The notes beneath the pieces are model-generated. The model ran no database searches and was not told the DNA's origin. It saw only the letters and a list, made by a program, of their open reading frames with translations. A stretch of 64,000 nucleotides of DNA from Anniella stebbinsi (lineage: Eukaryota > Chordata > Lepidosauria > Squamata > Anniellidae), in contig JARDYH010000001.1 of assembly GCA_029215795.1 (NCBI GenBank), positions 13,477,501 through 13,541,500 on the forward strand, read 5' to 3'. A program made the translations under genes and the position numbers. Below are positions 53,725 through 64,000 of this stretch, in pieces. The number at the start of each line of letters is the position of its first letter. Positions within the stretch are counted from its first letter, which is position 1.

Positions 53725-54063
53725 TTCATTTGTAGCCCGCCTCTCCCTCCGGATCGAGGCGGGGAACAACAACAATATAAAACATAAAAATCACAACAGT
53801 TAAAAAAAATTTAAAAACAAGAGAAAAATACAACATTAAAAACATCTTAAAATTCATCTGGATAAAATGTATATAAAAGTATATAAAAGGCAGGGCCATA
53901 CTACTGCTTTATAGCAGTATTGAAGTGCACTGACAACTGTTGGGACCCACTGACACATACCATATACCATTATATCCTGCTTGGTGTGGCTCCTGTCTTT
54001 TATATACCGCTTTCATAGCACTTTCATACCACTATATCCTGCTTGGTGTAGATCTGGCCATGG
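53640..54063. mobile_element. MITE family B, copy 3, split by an L2 tail
   Basis: Inverted ends GGGCCAGATCTACACCAAGCAGG… / …CCTGCTTGGTGTAGATCTGGCC. After GAAAGCAGTATA (53682) a minus-strand L2 3' fragment interrupts it, and the MITE resumes at about 53880 (AGTATATAAAAGGCAGGG). So the L2 insertion is younger than this MITE. Confidence 0.8.
53683..53870 (-). mobile_element. L2-clade 3' UTR fragment inside a MITE
   Basis: (AAT)n (53683-53723), then TTTGTAGCCCGCCTCTCCCTCCGGATCGAGGCGGGGAACAACAAC, the reverse of the 3' end seen at 12.6 and 15.05 kb, ending at TTCATCTGG. Confidence 0.85.
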
Positions 54064-54069
54064 TTTCAG

Positions 54070-54523
54070 CCTTGCCTTATCCCAAAGCACAATAATAGGA
54101 GTTCCCCTGGTAAAATGGGCCTTATGATTAGAAGATGGATCAGTCCACTTACTCTCTCCTCCCAGCATCAGCATATAGAACAAGAAAGCAGGAGACACTG
54201 ATTTTGGAGAAATACTGTCTGCCTTTCTGAAACCCAGTTGTGAACAAAGTTTCATGCAGTGTCCAGCTTTGTTTCTGGTCACTTTGGAAGGAAGCCTGCT
54301 CTTCCTCAAGCAATGCCAGCAATGGTTCGAAGGGGGCCAAACCACTTGCACTTTAGCCAAATCCAGTGCACATTCATAGCAAGTAAGATGGAAGTAGCAA
54401 GGAATAGCTTCATTCCTTATTTCCATGTGATAGACCCGGGAAGTCCCTAAGAGGCCCGAACTGGATTTGGGGCCAGGTCAGACACCTCATACTACATGAT
54501 TTGGGATGACATATAAAATTCAG

Positions 54524-54554
<31 letters not shown>

Positions 54555-55620
54555 AACACACACACACCATATCCATTGCATAACGTTCTGCGGTACTACT
54601 GCAACTACAAGATAATTGAAATAAACATTCAAAAGAAAAGCAGTTGACAGGAAAGCCTGATAAAACACTCCAAGAGACAGATAAATTGTCTGTCGTAACT
54701 TATTGTTCAATCCATAACCCAATTAAGTGGAATTACAAGGATTTAAGCCAATTTAGTTCCATTGACTTGCTCACTTTTCTTCCTTCAATTCTGCCTTCAG
54801 AGGTCTGATTTCCCTGAAAGTACGCTGGGATGCTTCAGGACTCAGAAAAATGTCAGGGGCTCATTTTAATATGAAAATAACTATTTTTAGTAGGCATCCA
54901 GCTGCATGAAATGCTAAGAAATGCATTCATTAAATAATTAAATGACAGATATACAGAGAGAGGGGGGAAAGAGAGAGGGAAAGATTCCAACTTTGCAAGG
55001 ACTGCAAAGTAGATGTTGTCCCCCATTACACTTCCCAGTTTTGCTCTAGCTTGGAAGCTGGAGGTCTACTGTCTAGGAAACAGTAAAGGGTGAGGAATTT
55101 CCCTGTTTCACTTCTCCTGAATTGCTTTGCTTTGAGTCTTGAACTGCAGCCAAAAATTGTGTCTCTAAGGCAGCCATATTGATAAGCCATGCATGCACAC
55201 TGAGATTCTCAAAGGCAGTGGTGAGTCACAGTAGTAGAGAAAGCAATCGCGGCAAGTTATTTCACACAGAACAAATGGCCCAGATCAGCATTGTGTTCAA
55301 TGTGCAATCCTTTGTTTCCATCCGAGAAAGATCTCCAAGGTCAACAATGGGCAACTTTCGAATCTGAGAGAGTGAAGTACAAATCTTCGGTAGCCAAACA
55401 GACTGAAGGCCAAACCACTTCCAGCTGCAAAGTCTCTGCCTGATTCAGAGTTGAAAGGAGAGTGATATGAAAGTTGATATTATTATTATCTCTCCGTTCT
55501 TGCTCGTGGCAGTTTTTCTAGACAGACATGATGGGCTTTGCCAAGTCATGCTGTCTTTTACTGATTCAGAATTTTATTGACTAATGAACATGTTTTAAGT
55601 ATGACTGCTTTCTAGACGTT
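54070..55620. other. unannotated stretch with a (CT)n(CA)n microsatellite
   Basis: The microsatellite is at 54522-54567. The 54013-54426 minus frame has no recognised domain. No exon supported. Confidence 0.4.
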
Positions 55621-55626
55621 GGTGTG

Positions 55627-55845
55627 GATGTATCATCATCATCACCACCACCATCATCATCCTTTACACTCTACCTTTTTTTCTCTCTCTTGCAAGGAAC
55701 CCAAGGCAGCTTACATGGCCATCAACCCCCATGTGAGGAAGGTTAGGCTGAGAGTCTGTGACTGGCCCAAAGTTGCCCAGTGAGCCCCATGGCCAAGTCG
55801 AGACTAGAAACATCATATCCCAAGTCCCAGTCCAACGAGGTACAT
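55627..55845 (-). mobile_element. MIR-like CORE-SINE, copy 2
   Basis: (CAT)n tail (55632-55662), then GCAAGGAACCCAAGGCAGCTTACATGG, GAGAGTCTGTGACTGGCCCAAAGTTGCCCAGTGAGCCCCATGGCC, and TCCCAAGTCCCAGTCCAAC. It parallels the 45.85-46.08 kb copy; the tRNA-like head is decayed. Confidence 0.7.
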
Positions 55846-55869
55846 TTACCCTGCTCCTCATCCAAAAGG

Positions 55870-57000
55870 GCTCCCAGAGCAACTTACACATAATCAGTAA
55901 AAGAAGGGCATGGCACACAAGGAGAAGGGACTGCATCCAGAAAAGAAAAGAGACAGACTATGGAATTTGGGTGAACTAGGTCCTTCTTATTTAACAATCA
56001 TGAACACACACACACACTACAATTTGAATTTGTAGGTATGAGAATGCACCTCTAAATAAGTCCTGCAGGCAACTAGCCAGATTTAGGGTGAGCCAGCCCT
56101 GTCTCAGGGAAGAGATGGGTGTGTCGCCTTGCCCCTTCCTCCTATCCACACCTTAAGGTGCGTAAGGGGACCTCCCTGATTCACCCTGTCTGATCCCACA
56201 TGACTCCAGGTTGGTGATCCAGGTTGGTCTTGTAGGCAAGCCATATGCTGGCCACAGTCACTCAACTTTGAGCTGCAGGCCTTGCTCATCACCAGAATTT
56301 TGTCTTAGACTACCCACCAATTATTGCTAGCCTGATGGATCACCACATCTCTCTGCCAAAACAATAATTTAACAAACTCCCACCCACTAAAACCACTAAA
56401 ATAAATTAAAACATAGTATGGGATGTGTTGCAACAACAACAACAACAACAACAACAGAAAGCCAGTTCATAGGGCTCATATGTGAACAGGTCAACAATTC
56501 CTATTTGTCCCTCCCCAAGGAAATGGCTAGGCAATCCTGCACTGTTTAATGGGAGAGTGGGTGGGAGCCAAAAGAAATAAACCAATCTGGGGGGAGAAGC
56601 CAACTTTTATAAGCTTGACTGACAACCCACCCCCAATTACTAAGCCTGGTAGCACTTATGCATACTTGGAGTAGGGAAAAAAAGCAGAAAATGAAGCCAA
56701 GGAATGTCCACCTTAACCTGCTCTTTCCATGTACTCTAATCCAGAGATGGTACTTGCAGTGGATTGTGGGAGACAGGCAAAAAACATGCTGGAGACGTGA
56801 AACACCAGTTGACCATACTTGGCCTACATGATCACCCTAAACTATGAGCCATTTAGAAGTTTAAATGTTTGGAAAGAAGACTTGGTACCACTCTATTCAG
56901 TCTGCTGTGACAGCAAAAAGAAATAAAGGATCACTGAATGGGAGTATTAGGGTCAAAACAGTATATTGTCCTGCGAGTTACATTGTAATTAGACCTTTGA
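55870..57000. other. unannotated stretch with a (CAA)n microsatellite
   Basis: The microsatellite is at 56431-56456. Nothing else identified. Confidence 0.4.
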
Positions 57001-57425
57001 CAAATTAAATGACATTTTAAAGTGTTACTTAGGGCTATAATGGGGAAGCAGCCTTCTTCGCCATTCCAAACACATTTTTGAAACCAGGCTAACGACCAAA
57101 TTAAATTCTTTCTTTGTCATTGTCCGCCTTAATACACTGCTCCTATTGATGGCTGTTCACAATGTTAAATGTAGACGGTTGCCAAAAGAGCAAGATTAAT
57201 GGAAACTTCCCTTGATCTATTTTACAATAAAAGACAGAGCAGTAAATTACGCACAGAACTCAATTACTAAGTGATAAAAGGCAAATAATAATCTTCACAT
57301 CCATCAATGGCATCAGCATTAATCATGTAATAAAATGCAACCCAAAAAGGGCTTAATTAAACAGCGAAGTGAATTTGTAAGTCTCAAAGGGTCAAACCTC
57401 TGTGTCACTTGTGTCCATTAACTGT
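57000..57425. other. unique AT-rich block, best candidate conserved non-coding element
   Basis: A 425-bp run with no simple repeats or known mobile sequence, dense in TTAAT/TAAT/ATTA motifs (e.g. GATTAATGG, CTTAATTAAAC, GCATTAATCATG). No ORF of note. It resembles developmental enhancers in composition; this is inference. Confidence 0.25.
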
Positions 57426-57628
57426 TGTTCAAACTTGAACCTGACTTAAAAACAAACATAACTTTTGGGATGACTGTCCACACTAGGGTCAACTTAGATC
57501 AGGGATGCATCTGAAGCTTTCTTCATCCAAATTTATCCTTGGTTTTAAATCATGATTAACTGATCTTATATTCAAAGTGAGATCAATCCATTGGGAATTC
57601 TCCATTATTCCTTTTAAAAAAAAATGGC

Positions 57629-58172
57629 TGCATTCGGACAACACATTAGTCAATGGTGGGTTGAGTAGCCACCTCACAGTTGGTTATTTTGTGGGTACTC
57701 CCCACACAACATATTCCTACACAACTGTGGGTGGTTGGGGTTGGCGTTGAGTGGACTAATAGTCAACCTGGCATTTGACTGACACAGCCCCCACCCCTCT
57801 ACCCTCCCTCCCTCCACCCTCGGTCCTCCCGGTGCTATCCCAGCAGCCTCTGCAAGTTGCACCAATTGTAACAGAGTGGCAGCCGCCACTTTGGTCGCTC
57901 TTGCCACCTGCCTCTATGGGCTTGCATTTTAACACACTCACCACACGCCATTAACACACTCACCCCTCCACACAACACTTTAAACAACTGGCTTCGAGCT
58001 AAACAACTTGCAAGCCAGTTGTTTCTCTCAGTTGCTTATTTGGGCAGAATAGCATACCGTCAGTAGTTTGTGAGCGGCGTGTTACCCTCCACACAACACA
58101 ATAAGCAACACAACTGACGATTGTCCCCCCCCCTCAGTTGCTTAATGTGTTGTCTGAATGCAGCCAATGTGT
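57629..58172. mobile_element. non-autonomous DNA transposon, family C, long copy
   Basis: Inverted ends GGCTGCATTCGGACAACACATTAG… / …TTAATGTGTTGTCTGAATGCAGCC. The 544-bp body contains CAACTGACGATTGTCCCCCC, as in 5.1 and 60.15 kb, plus a C-rich middle absent from the shorter copies. No transposase. The minus frames at 57674-57944 are chance. Confidence 0.75.
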
Positions 58173-59159
58173 ATGGTGCATTGTGCATAGACAATCTGGC
58201 ACAGCTTTCAGCTTCTTTAATTCATTGACAACTCCACCAACCCAAAATGTCTGCATTAATAAAACTCTGCAAAAGGAAGCAATATTGGTGTGATCATTGT
58301 ATGTATGATTTCATTAAGATTCTTCTTCAGATGGATCCAACTTAGTCATACTTCTAGTAGACCCATTGGAATCAATGGACCTTAAACTAGTCATAAGTCT
58401 GCAGTTTGGATCGGTCCACCTGAAAACACTGAGGATATTTCTAAAACAACTTCTGCTGGTCTTTTGAAGCCATTTACTAGTAAACAAGAAAATGTAACCA
58501 GGCATATGGCCCTCTCCCCCTTCCGCTAACATTTAACTGAACACTTTTAAACAACGTGTTAAAGATATATACTTTACCACTTCTACTATTTCTCACAAAC
58601 ACCAGATGTCAAACACTAAAAAGCAAAGACATGAAACAACACCTCTAGATATTGGAGCTTGGCAAGAGGAAATTGACAACTAATTTATTAGCAGATGTGG
58701 TTGATGATGAATTGACATTTAAAAGGGTTTCCTGACGAACACATTCGAGGTGTCCAGAAATTCCCGATATTTTTGCAGAAGCCTGTGGCTTTTTTGGTGC
58801 CAACAAGCAGGTGTTATGTATGTTTTTAGCAAAAGCACAGGGCTATAGGCATGGTTCTGTCTTTTGCACAGGGCCTCTATCAAGCAGACGTTTGCTGTGC
58901 ATATTTAATACTAGGGCTGTTCATTGAGTTTTGATAAAGTCCAAAACCTGAGCAGAATTGGGCCACTTTAGTTCAGGGCAAAGTACTGAAGATGATCCAT
59001 AGTGAGGTTTTGTTACCAACTCATGTTTCAATTACAATACATGCCTGCAGAATTTATGTATCCAAATAGCGTATTTTTATTTTGTTTCTCTAAACTCTAG
59101 GGGGGGGGGGGTGAGTGAATTACAGGCCCACCTTCTGTTCCTAGGGAACGTTTTACCAT
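58173..59159. other. unannotated stretch
   Basis: Contains a family-D MITE remnant (58340-58395, CTAGTAGACCCATTGGAATCAATGG) and poly(G) at 59101-59111; otherwise unique. Confidence 0.4.
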
Positions 59160-59226
59160 TGTCACAGAAATGACCAAAACAGAGATGAAACAAAATCCAG
59201 GCAGGCAAGAATCCTGCTGCAAAGGC

Positions 59227-59232
59227 TTTATT
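59227..59232 (-). terminator. LTR polyadenylation signal
   Basis: TTTATT on plus (AATAAA on minus), followed on the minus strand by GCCTTTGC and 60 bp to the LTR end. Confidence 0.55.
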
Positions 59233-59310
59233 CAGGCTATGTACGTAGTAGAGAGACAGCCCCAATGAAGGAAATCGGGCTCTCTGCCTTCTATAGGCAA
59301 TGGGGAACTT

Positions 59311-59319
59311 CTTATACAT
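59311..59319 (-). promoter_or_regulatory. LTR TATA box
   Basis: TGTATAAG on the minus strand, about 80 bp upstream of the poly(A) signal. Confidence 0.5.
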
Positions 59320-59629
59320 TCAAAGTTCTCTGAGGTTTCCCTCCCCTTTTGTTTACATTCTAATAATGTCATAACGAAACTTTTGTTTTAACATAAGCAA
59401 CACAACAGCAATAATCCAGCATCAGCAAAACACCTTGTCCTTTGATAAGAGCTATCAAGAACTCTCTGTAAATACAAGTTGATCAGAAAACAGTAAAATT
59501 GTCTTGTCAGGAGTTCTTGAATGTTTACAGACAAGAGGAAAAGATGAGTCTCTCCTGTCTCTGTGATCCATGGCATAGGTTATGAATGCCAGAGTTCCTT
59601 TGTCTCTAACTTTCTGGCAGGAAGGGAGA

Positions 59630-59672
59630 GGAAGGAAGGAAGGAAGGAAGGAAGGAAGGAAGGAAGGAAGGA

Positions 59673-59710
<38 letters not shown>
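59630..59710. repeat. (GGAA)n(GAAA)n compound microsatellite
   Basis: About ten AAGG units followed by about ten AAAG units, inside the solo LTR. Confidence 0.96.
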
Positions 59711-59711
<1 letters not shown>

Positions 59712-60137
59712 CACTTTGGAGCCCTTTGGCCAGGATCACTTTTATTGATCCAGCATGAGAGGTGTCAATATCTCTTTGCATTTCCTCTTGAGAGCTGTGG
59801 ACCTGACGTTTCTCTATTTTTTTCCTTGACACCATTGCCTCCAACGTGCTTTTGGGGAGGGTAAGGATGGGACCACGAGAAGGCCATTCTTCCAATGCCA
59901 CCACACTTCACTGGGAAAAAGCCTTAAACTGTTTTTCAAGAATCATAACTCCTTACCCCTGCACCTATCCTTCTGAAACATTGCAGGATTCCTTCTTTGG
60001 GACACGTTCATACAAATGGACCTCCCCCCCCCCAAAAAAAAAAAACATGGGGGAAAGGAAGCAAATGTCATGTGGACCACAAGGCCAGAGGCACTGTGGT
60101 ATGTAAGTTGATGCATTAGAAATAGGTTTAGAAAGTC

Positions 60138-60370
60138 AATGGCTCAATTTGGATAACACAATAAACAACTGGTGTGGGGAAAACAATCATCAGTTGTTTT
60201 GACTATTGTTTCATCCAAATGCTGCCATAGTCAACTCAGTGCTGATCCTAACCCACACTACAGTTGATTCTTTATGACCATGTTGTGTGGGGAGTACCCC
60301 CTAGTTGAACAACTGAAAAGTTGATTATTACCCCACCATTGACTATCGTGTCGTCCAAATTGATCCAATG
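60138..60370. mobile_element. non-autonomous DNA transposon, family C, copy 3
   Basis: TGGCTCAATTTGGATAACACAATAAACAACTG… to …GACTATCGTGTCGTCCAAATTGATCCA. Close to the 5.1-kb copy throughout. Here the inverted ends read CAATTTGGA/TCCAAATTG instead of GAATTCGG/CCGAATTC: both ends changed together. Confidence 0.75.
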
Positions 60371-61275
60371 TCTCTGGAAGCTTATCCCTGTCAGAGTTTC
60401 TCACAGCAGTAGATCTCTCACTCCCTGCTGTGACCATGAAGCTGGAAAAGGTTTCCTTGCGAAACTGGCCATGGTGGAATGGAGAGGGCCACCCTTGGAA
60501 GCTGTCACTCAGATTGTAGCATCATAGTAGTGGGTGGAGTAATCCCGCCCTGTTGGCAAATGGGTATGGTTTACAGGTCAAATGACCTGTCTGTCAAGTG
60601 GCTTTGAATTGCACAGGCCTTAGTATGTAATAGCTAAGCAAGACTGAAGAAGCCTTTCTAGGGATCATCTTTTGCTGCAAGGCCTGAAACCCCTCCTGTT
60701 GGATTCCATCTGTTTTGGGATTTTGGAAGCACTCTGCACATGCTCTCTCACTTGCTATTTGGATTTTTAAGGATTGTGCCGTGGAAAATACTGGGAGGCT
60801 TTTCAAAGACTTGAACTTGCGTTTGCTGTGGATTGTGTGGTTGTGGCCAGACTAGGTGGCAGGGAGTTGCCAGTCCTGAGCAGAAGGATGGGACTCCTGG
60901 ACCTGAGGTTTTACTTTCCCTGTGATCATGCATACTGTATCAGCTCAGCATTCAGCAGGTTGTGTTTGATGGGGCATGATCTTTCATCTCTGCCCAGCTC
61001 TGGTAGCTCAGAGCATAAGTGTTTCCCCCTCCCAGGGATCTTGTTTAGGCTTGGGCCATGTCACTTGAAGTGCCAGCATATGCAGCATTTGGAGAAGCTC
61101 AAGTCGGATGGTGGCTAACCCTAACACCCACACACACACACGATTGCCAAAATAATGGTATCAGGAAAGGAGCCTAAAGTTTTCTAGTTACTGTTCAGCT
61201 TTAAGTAGTGTTGTTTGGAGGATGTAACCATTATGCTTTTTACCATGTGATTTCCTCAATAAAAAGAAGTCTTAC
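60371..61275 (+). other. unannotated stretch ending in a poly(A)-signal-like site
   Basis: Unique sequence with a 114-residue open frame (60774-61118) of no recognised domain. AATAAAAAG (about 61257) is followed by a GT-rich TGACGTGAGTGTCTC. It could be the 3' end of an untranslated exon or a transcribed retroelement; evidence is weak. Confidence 0.25.
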
Positions 61276-62905
61276 TGACGTGAGTGTCTCATGTCAGTTC
61301 TACATGAACCATTACATCTATCTTTCAAAAACTTTTACTTAGGGCTATTTCTAGGATGTCTAATTTTCAGAGCGGTGGTCCACAAGGAACACAGGGGGAA
61401 AAGCACATCTTCTTTTGGAGACTTTCGAAATGTCAATGTTGTTCTTGTACAAAACTCTCCAGGGCTAACATTTTGAAAACCGGCACACTTACTCGCCCCA
61501 GGAGAAGCAACTATCCTTGAAATGTTCATCCAGTTCTGCTAAGAAGTAATAATACTATTTGCAGTTCCCTTTTTTAAAAAAAATCAAAATATAAGATTAA
61601 CACAAAAAGCCTTCCCCTGTTTTTCTGACATTCAGCAGGATAATCCCCTCCTAACGCATTGCCATGTGTACAACTATCATCCAGTTCTGAACAAGAGAAA
61701 AAGAGGTATATCTATTGTTTTTACTTCCCATGATAGTCAATGAGAAACATGAACCCATGGTTTTCTGAACCTTGATTGAAGTTTGGTTCCAAGACAAAGC
61801 AGACTGACTCTAAATTGGTCTAAACAGAAGTGGGGCATTTTCTTAAGTACCAAATCAGGTCTGAGTCAAAGCAAGGCTTGAGGGCACACTGCTATTTAAG
61901 ATAGATGGCTCTGAGGTTCAAAATCAGAGGTGTTCAGAAATGAACTTCCCATTTCAGAAACTCCTGAAGTTATTACAAACTGAGCTCAAATCTACTCCAG
62001 AGTTCAAGCCTGGCTTGTAATGGTCAGTCCAGCAATGCGTTCCCTTAGCAGCTGTTTAACTCCCATTTCCTACACAAACCAACCAGATGACTGTGGCTGC
62101 CTCCTTCAGTGCTGCCAGAGAAGCATCCCAAGTACAAAGAACTATGAGACAATGATGGATACTGATGTCCAAACAGGTTGCAAGTTTCCATGGGAAGTGC
62201 ATCTTGTTTTGATCATTGCATCTCCCATGAACCCTTTTATCAAGAACACTGTCACGGTAGCTCTAATAGGTGCCATACGGCAAGGGCTCCCTACCACAAC
62301 TTGTGAAAACAGAGCTGCCAGGACTCACAGGGATGGGTGGTAAGACCCTTATGCCCCAATTTTACTCTTGGTAGTAAAACTGGTGGTGGTGGGGATGGGA
62401 TCTTAGCTCAAAAGGGGCATGGACTTGAATAAGTATACATCAAGCCAAAGTAAATGTAATACCCATTAAACACATTTGGAGTAAACCATTCCCAGCCAAG
62501 CCCAAGAGATTACTCAGCATTAGTGCTTAATATTTCTCTCTGTATGTTAACTTTTTTTAACAGCAAATACCCAGCTTGACTATGATATGAGAACACATCT
62601 CACATTTTCTCACAAAAATAACGTAACACAATTGCATATGGCATTACAGTGTCGATTAGGAAAATAATAGCTCTAATAGAGCTGCTAACCCAGCAAAACA
62701 TGGGGAGGAACTGAGGACTTATATATATATTTGCTGTGGCTACATCTCTTCCTAGTTCAGCAGTTGCAACTGGGTTTGCTTCCTCATTGCCTGCAGCTGG
62801 GATTTTTTCCTCCTCTTGAGTAGAGTTTTCCCCTTTCCTCCTGAGTAGACCCTGGGCAAAAGTGTTTTCTAATGGCCAGGTGGGTGCTCCATTGTCAACT
62901 CTGAG
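61276..62905. other. unannotated unique sequence
   Basis: No mobile element, exon or RNA gene recognised; 62560-62720 is AT-rich and repeat-free. Confidence 0.4.
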
Positions 62906-62907
62906 AG

Positions 62908-63032
62908 GAGTATATTAGTCCTATGTAGAGTAGGCCTGCTGAAATGAATGGGATAAGTATGTCTTGACTAACTTTACATTCATTCATTTCAATGGGTCTA
63001 CTCTGTGTAAGACTAACACTAGATTTTACCCT
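62908..63032. mobile_element. palindromic MITE, family D (long copy)
   Basis: AGTCCTATGTAGAGTAGGCCTGCTGAAATGAATGGG… pairs with …CATTCATTTCAATGGGTCTACTCTGTGTAAGACTAAC. Clear inverted repeat of about 40-bp arms. Confidence 0.65.
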
Positions 63033-63309
63033 GTTTCTCCCACTTTGTCCACAACTGCCTGTGTTCTAAAGAAGAAGGAGAGTCAGGAATGAAGGCAGGG
63101 CTTGGGATGGGGGAAATGGATTATTTGGGACTCCAGGAGAGACATCCCTGTGACAGGACTCCTCAAGTTTCCCCACATCTGTTGAAGTGGGATTTGCTGT
63201 GGAATCTTAATCCTCCCCTTCTTCTGAAAGGTCTCCCTTGAGCTCAGATTGGCTGGAAGACTGACACATACAGACATGCATTTGAAGAAGAAATGCTGAA
63301 CATTTTAAT

Positions 63310-63590
63310 GGCCACGATTTGGATGACTTTAACAGGGACTTAGATGCATTCCTGGAGGAGAAGGCTATCAATGGCTACTAGTCCTGATAGCTGTCTTACC
63401 TATAGTAGCAGAAGGAGTAAGCCTAAGTATGTACACTAGTTGCTAAGCAACGTAAGTTGGAGGGCGCTATTGCACTTGTGTTGTGCTTGTGGGTTTGTGG
63501 TCAACAACAGTTTGACCACTGTGTGAACAGAATGTTGGACCAGATGGAGCCTTGACTCATCTAGGTTCTTATGTCCTCTCTCTGCATTTT
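63310..63590 (+). mobile_element. L3/CR1-like LINE fragment
   Basis: GACTTAGATGCATTCCTGGAGGAGAAGGCTATCAATGGCTACTAG … ACAGAATGTTGGACCAGATGGAGCCTTGACTC…GTTCTTATGTCC. This block is common in sauropsid genomes and matches the minus fragment at 50.5 kb. Non-coding here. Confidence 0.65.
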
Positions 63591-64000
63591 GATATGTTTT
63601 TGACCCAAGAACTGCACCAAAACATACAGGAAATGTGAACGCTAGTGGATAACTATGTTCTGTTCTGCACATTAGCCCAGAAGTTACAGATCAGGATTCA
63701 CAAAAACTGAATTCTTAACACTCAAATATTCTCAAATATCAATAGTCCTTTGTGTGTGTTGAGCAATCTCATCCATTGAAATGAACTGAGAAGCATTATA
63801 AGTAGTGATGCACCATTAGATCATTACTGTGCATCCTATTGCCAGTCTGACTGTATCATAATAACAAAACAAAACAAAACCTACACACCAAATGCTGGGT
63901 TCATTCAGAGCTTTAATCTTGAGAACTTAACAACCCACAACTAGCCAAGCTGTAATTTAAGACCAGTACCTTCATTGAAATGTTAAAACAAAAACAAAAC
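63591..64000. other. unannotated stretch to window end
   Basis: Unique AT-rich sequence with short AAAAC repeats (63868-63880 and at the very end). Confidence 0.4.

Larger units (their letters stand above)
59160..59831 (-). mobile_element. solo LTR (672 bp)
   Basis: On the minus strand it begins TGTCAAGG and ends CTGTGACA, i.e. TG…CA with a 5-bp inverted terminus TGTCA/TGACA, flanked by the 4-bp repeat CCAT (59156-59159 and 59832-59835). It has a TATA box (TGTATAAG, complement 59311-59319) and, 80-90 bp downstream, AATAAAGCC (AATAAA complement at 59227-59232), then a 65-bp U5-like end. This order is that of a retroviral or Gypsy LTR. No gag/pol/env sequence is next to it, so it is a solo LTR. 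A large GGAA/GAAA microsatellite (59633-59710) sits inside its U3. Confidence 0.65.

Noticed and set aside
59563..59748. Lys/Glu/Gly-Arg repeat protein
   Set aside because: It is a reading of the GGAA/GAAA microsatellite inside the solo LTR.

Overview
The window looks like intergenic or intronic DNA from a squamate reptile, most probably a lizard. This is inferred from the repeat mix: a full-length non-mammalian L1, many L2-clade LINE tails ending in ATT/AAT/CAT microsatellites, CR1 tails, a MIR-like CORE-SINE, a tRNA-derived SINE, many hAT-type MITEs and a high microsatellite density. I find no convincing host protein-coding exon, tRNA, rRNA or CRISPR array. The only long reading frames with recognisable domains belong to retrotransposons, and all are broken.

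Layout. 0-9 kb: an LTR-like repeat (minus), an L2 tail split by a 315-bp palindromic MITE (4.5 kb), other MITEs, a tRNA-SINE (6.7 kb), and an AG/ACAG microsatellite (8.65 kb). 9-17 kb: two more copies of the LTR-like family (9.0 and 16.0 kb), three L2 tails (12.2, 13.2, 14.9 kb), and a hammerhead-like motif (14.7 kb). 17-24 kb: mostly unique, with short palindromic MITEs, a CR1 tail and a long minus-strand L2 piece (21.1-22.0 kb). 24.1-31.35 kb: an L2 retrotransposon interrupted by a 5.76-kb full-length L1 in minus orientation, flanked by an identical 15-bp target-site duplication. The L1 has ORF1 (RNA-binding) and ORF2 (endonuclease-RT-zinc knuckle), but ORF1 carries a stop, ORF2 carries two frameshifts, and the RT FADD box reads FADY. 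31.9 kb: CR1 tail. 36.3-38.1 kb: an 1815-bp GC-rich element with a perfect 8-bp target duplication and five tandem near-perfect palindromes, the most unusual structure here. 43-51.3 kb: five further copies of the palindromic MITE, nested in other repeats. 49.3-49.6 kb: a hammerhead-like motif inside an inverted repeat. 53-64 kb: MITEs, CORE-SINE, a solo LTR with a 4-bp duplication (59.2-59.8 kb), and an L3/CR1-like fragment near 63.4 kb.

How the parts relate. The nesting gives relative ages. L2 copies are older than the L1 (L1 inside L2) and older than some MITEs (MITE inside L2 at 4.5 kb), while another L2 tail sits inside a MITE at 53.7 kb. The MITEs need a transposase and the SINEs need LINE machinery encoded elsewhere. 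Several unique AT-rich blocks (about 10.0-10.5, 14.0-14.3, 22.2-22.5, 33.7-34.1, 50.1-50.4 and 57.0-57.4 kb) contain TAAT-rich, repeat-free sequence and could be conserved non-coding elements, but conservation cannot be assessed from one sequence.
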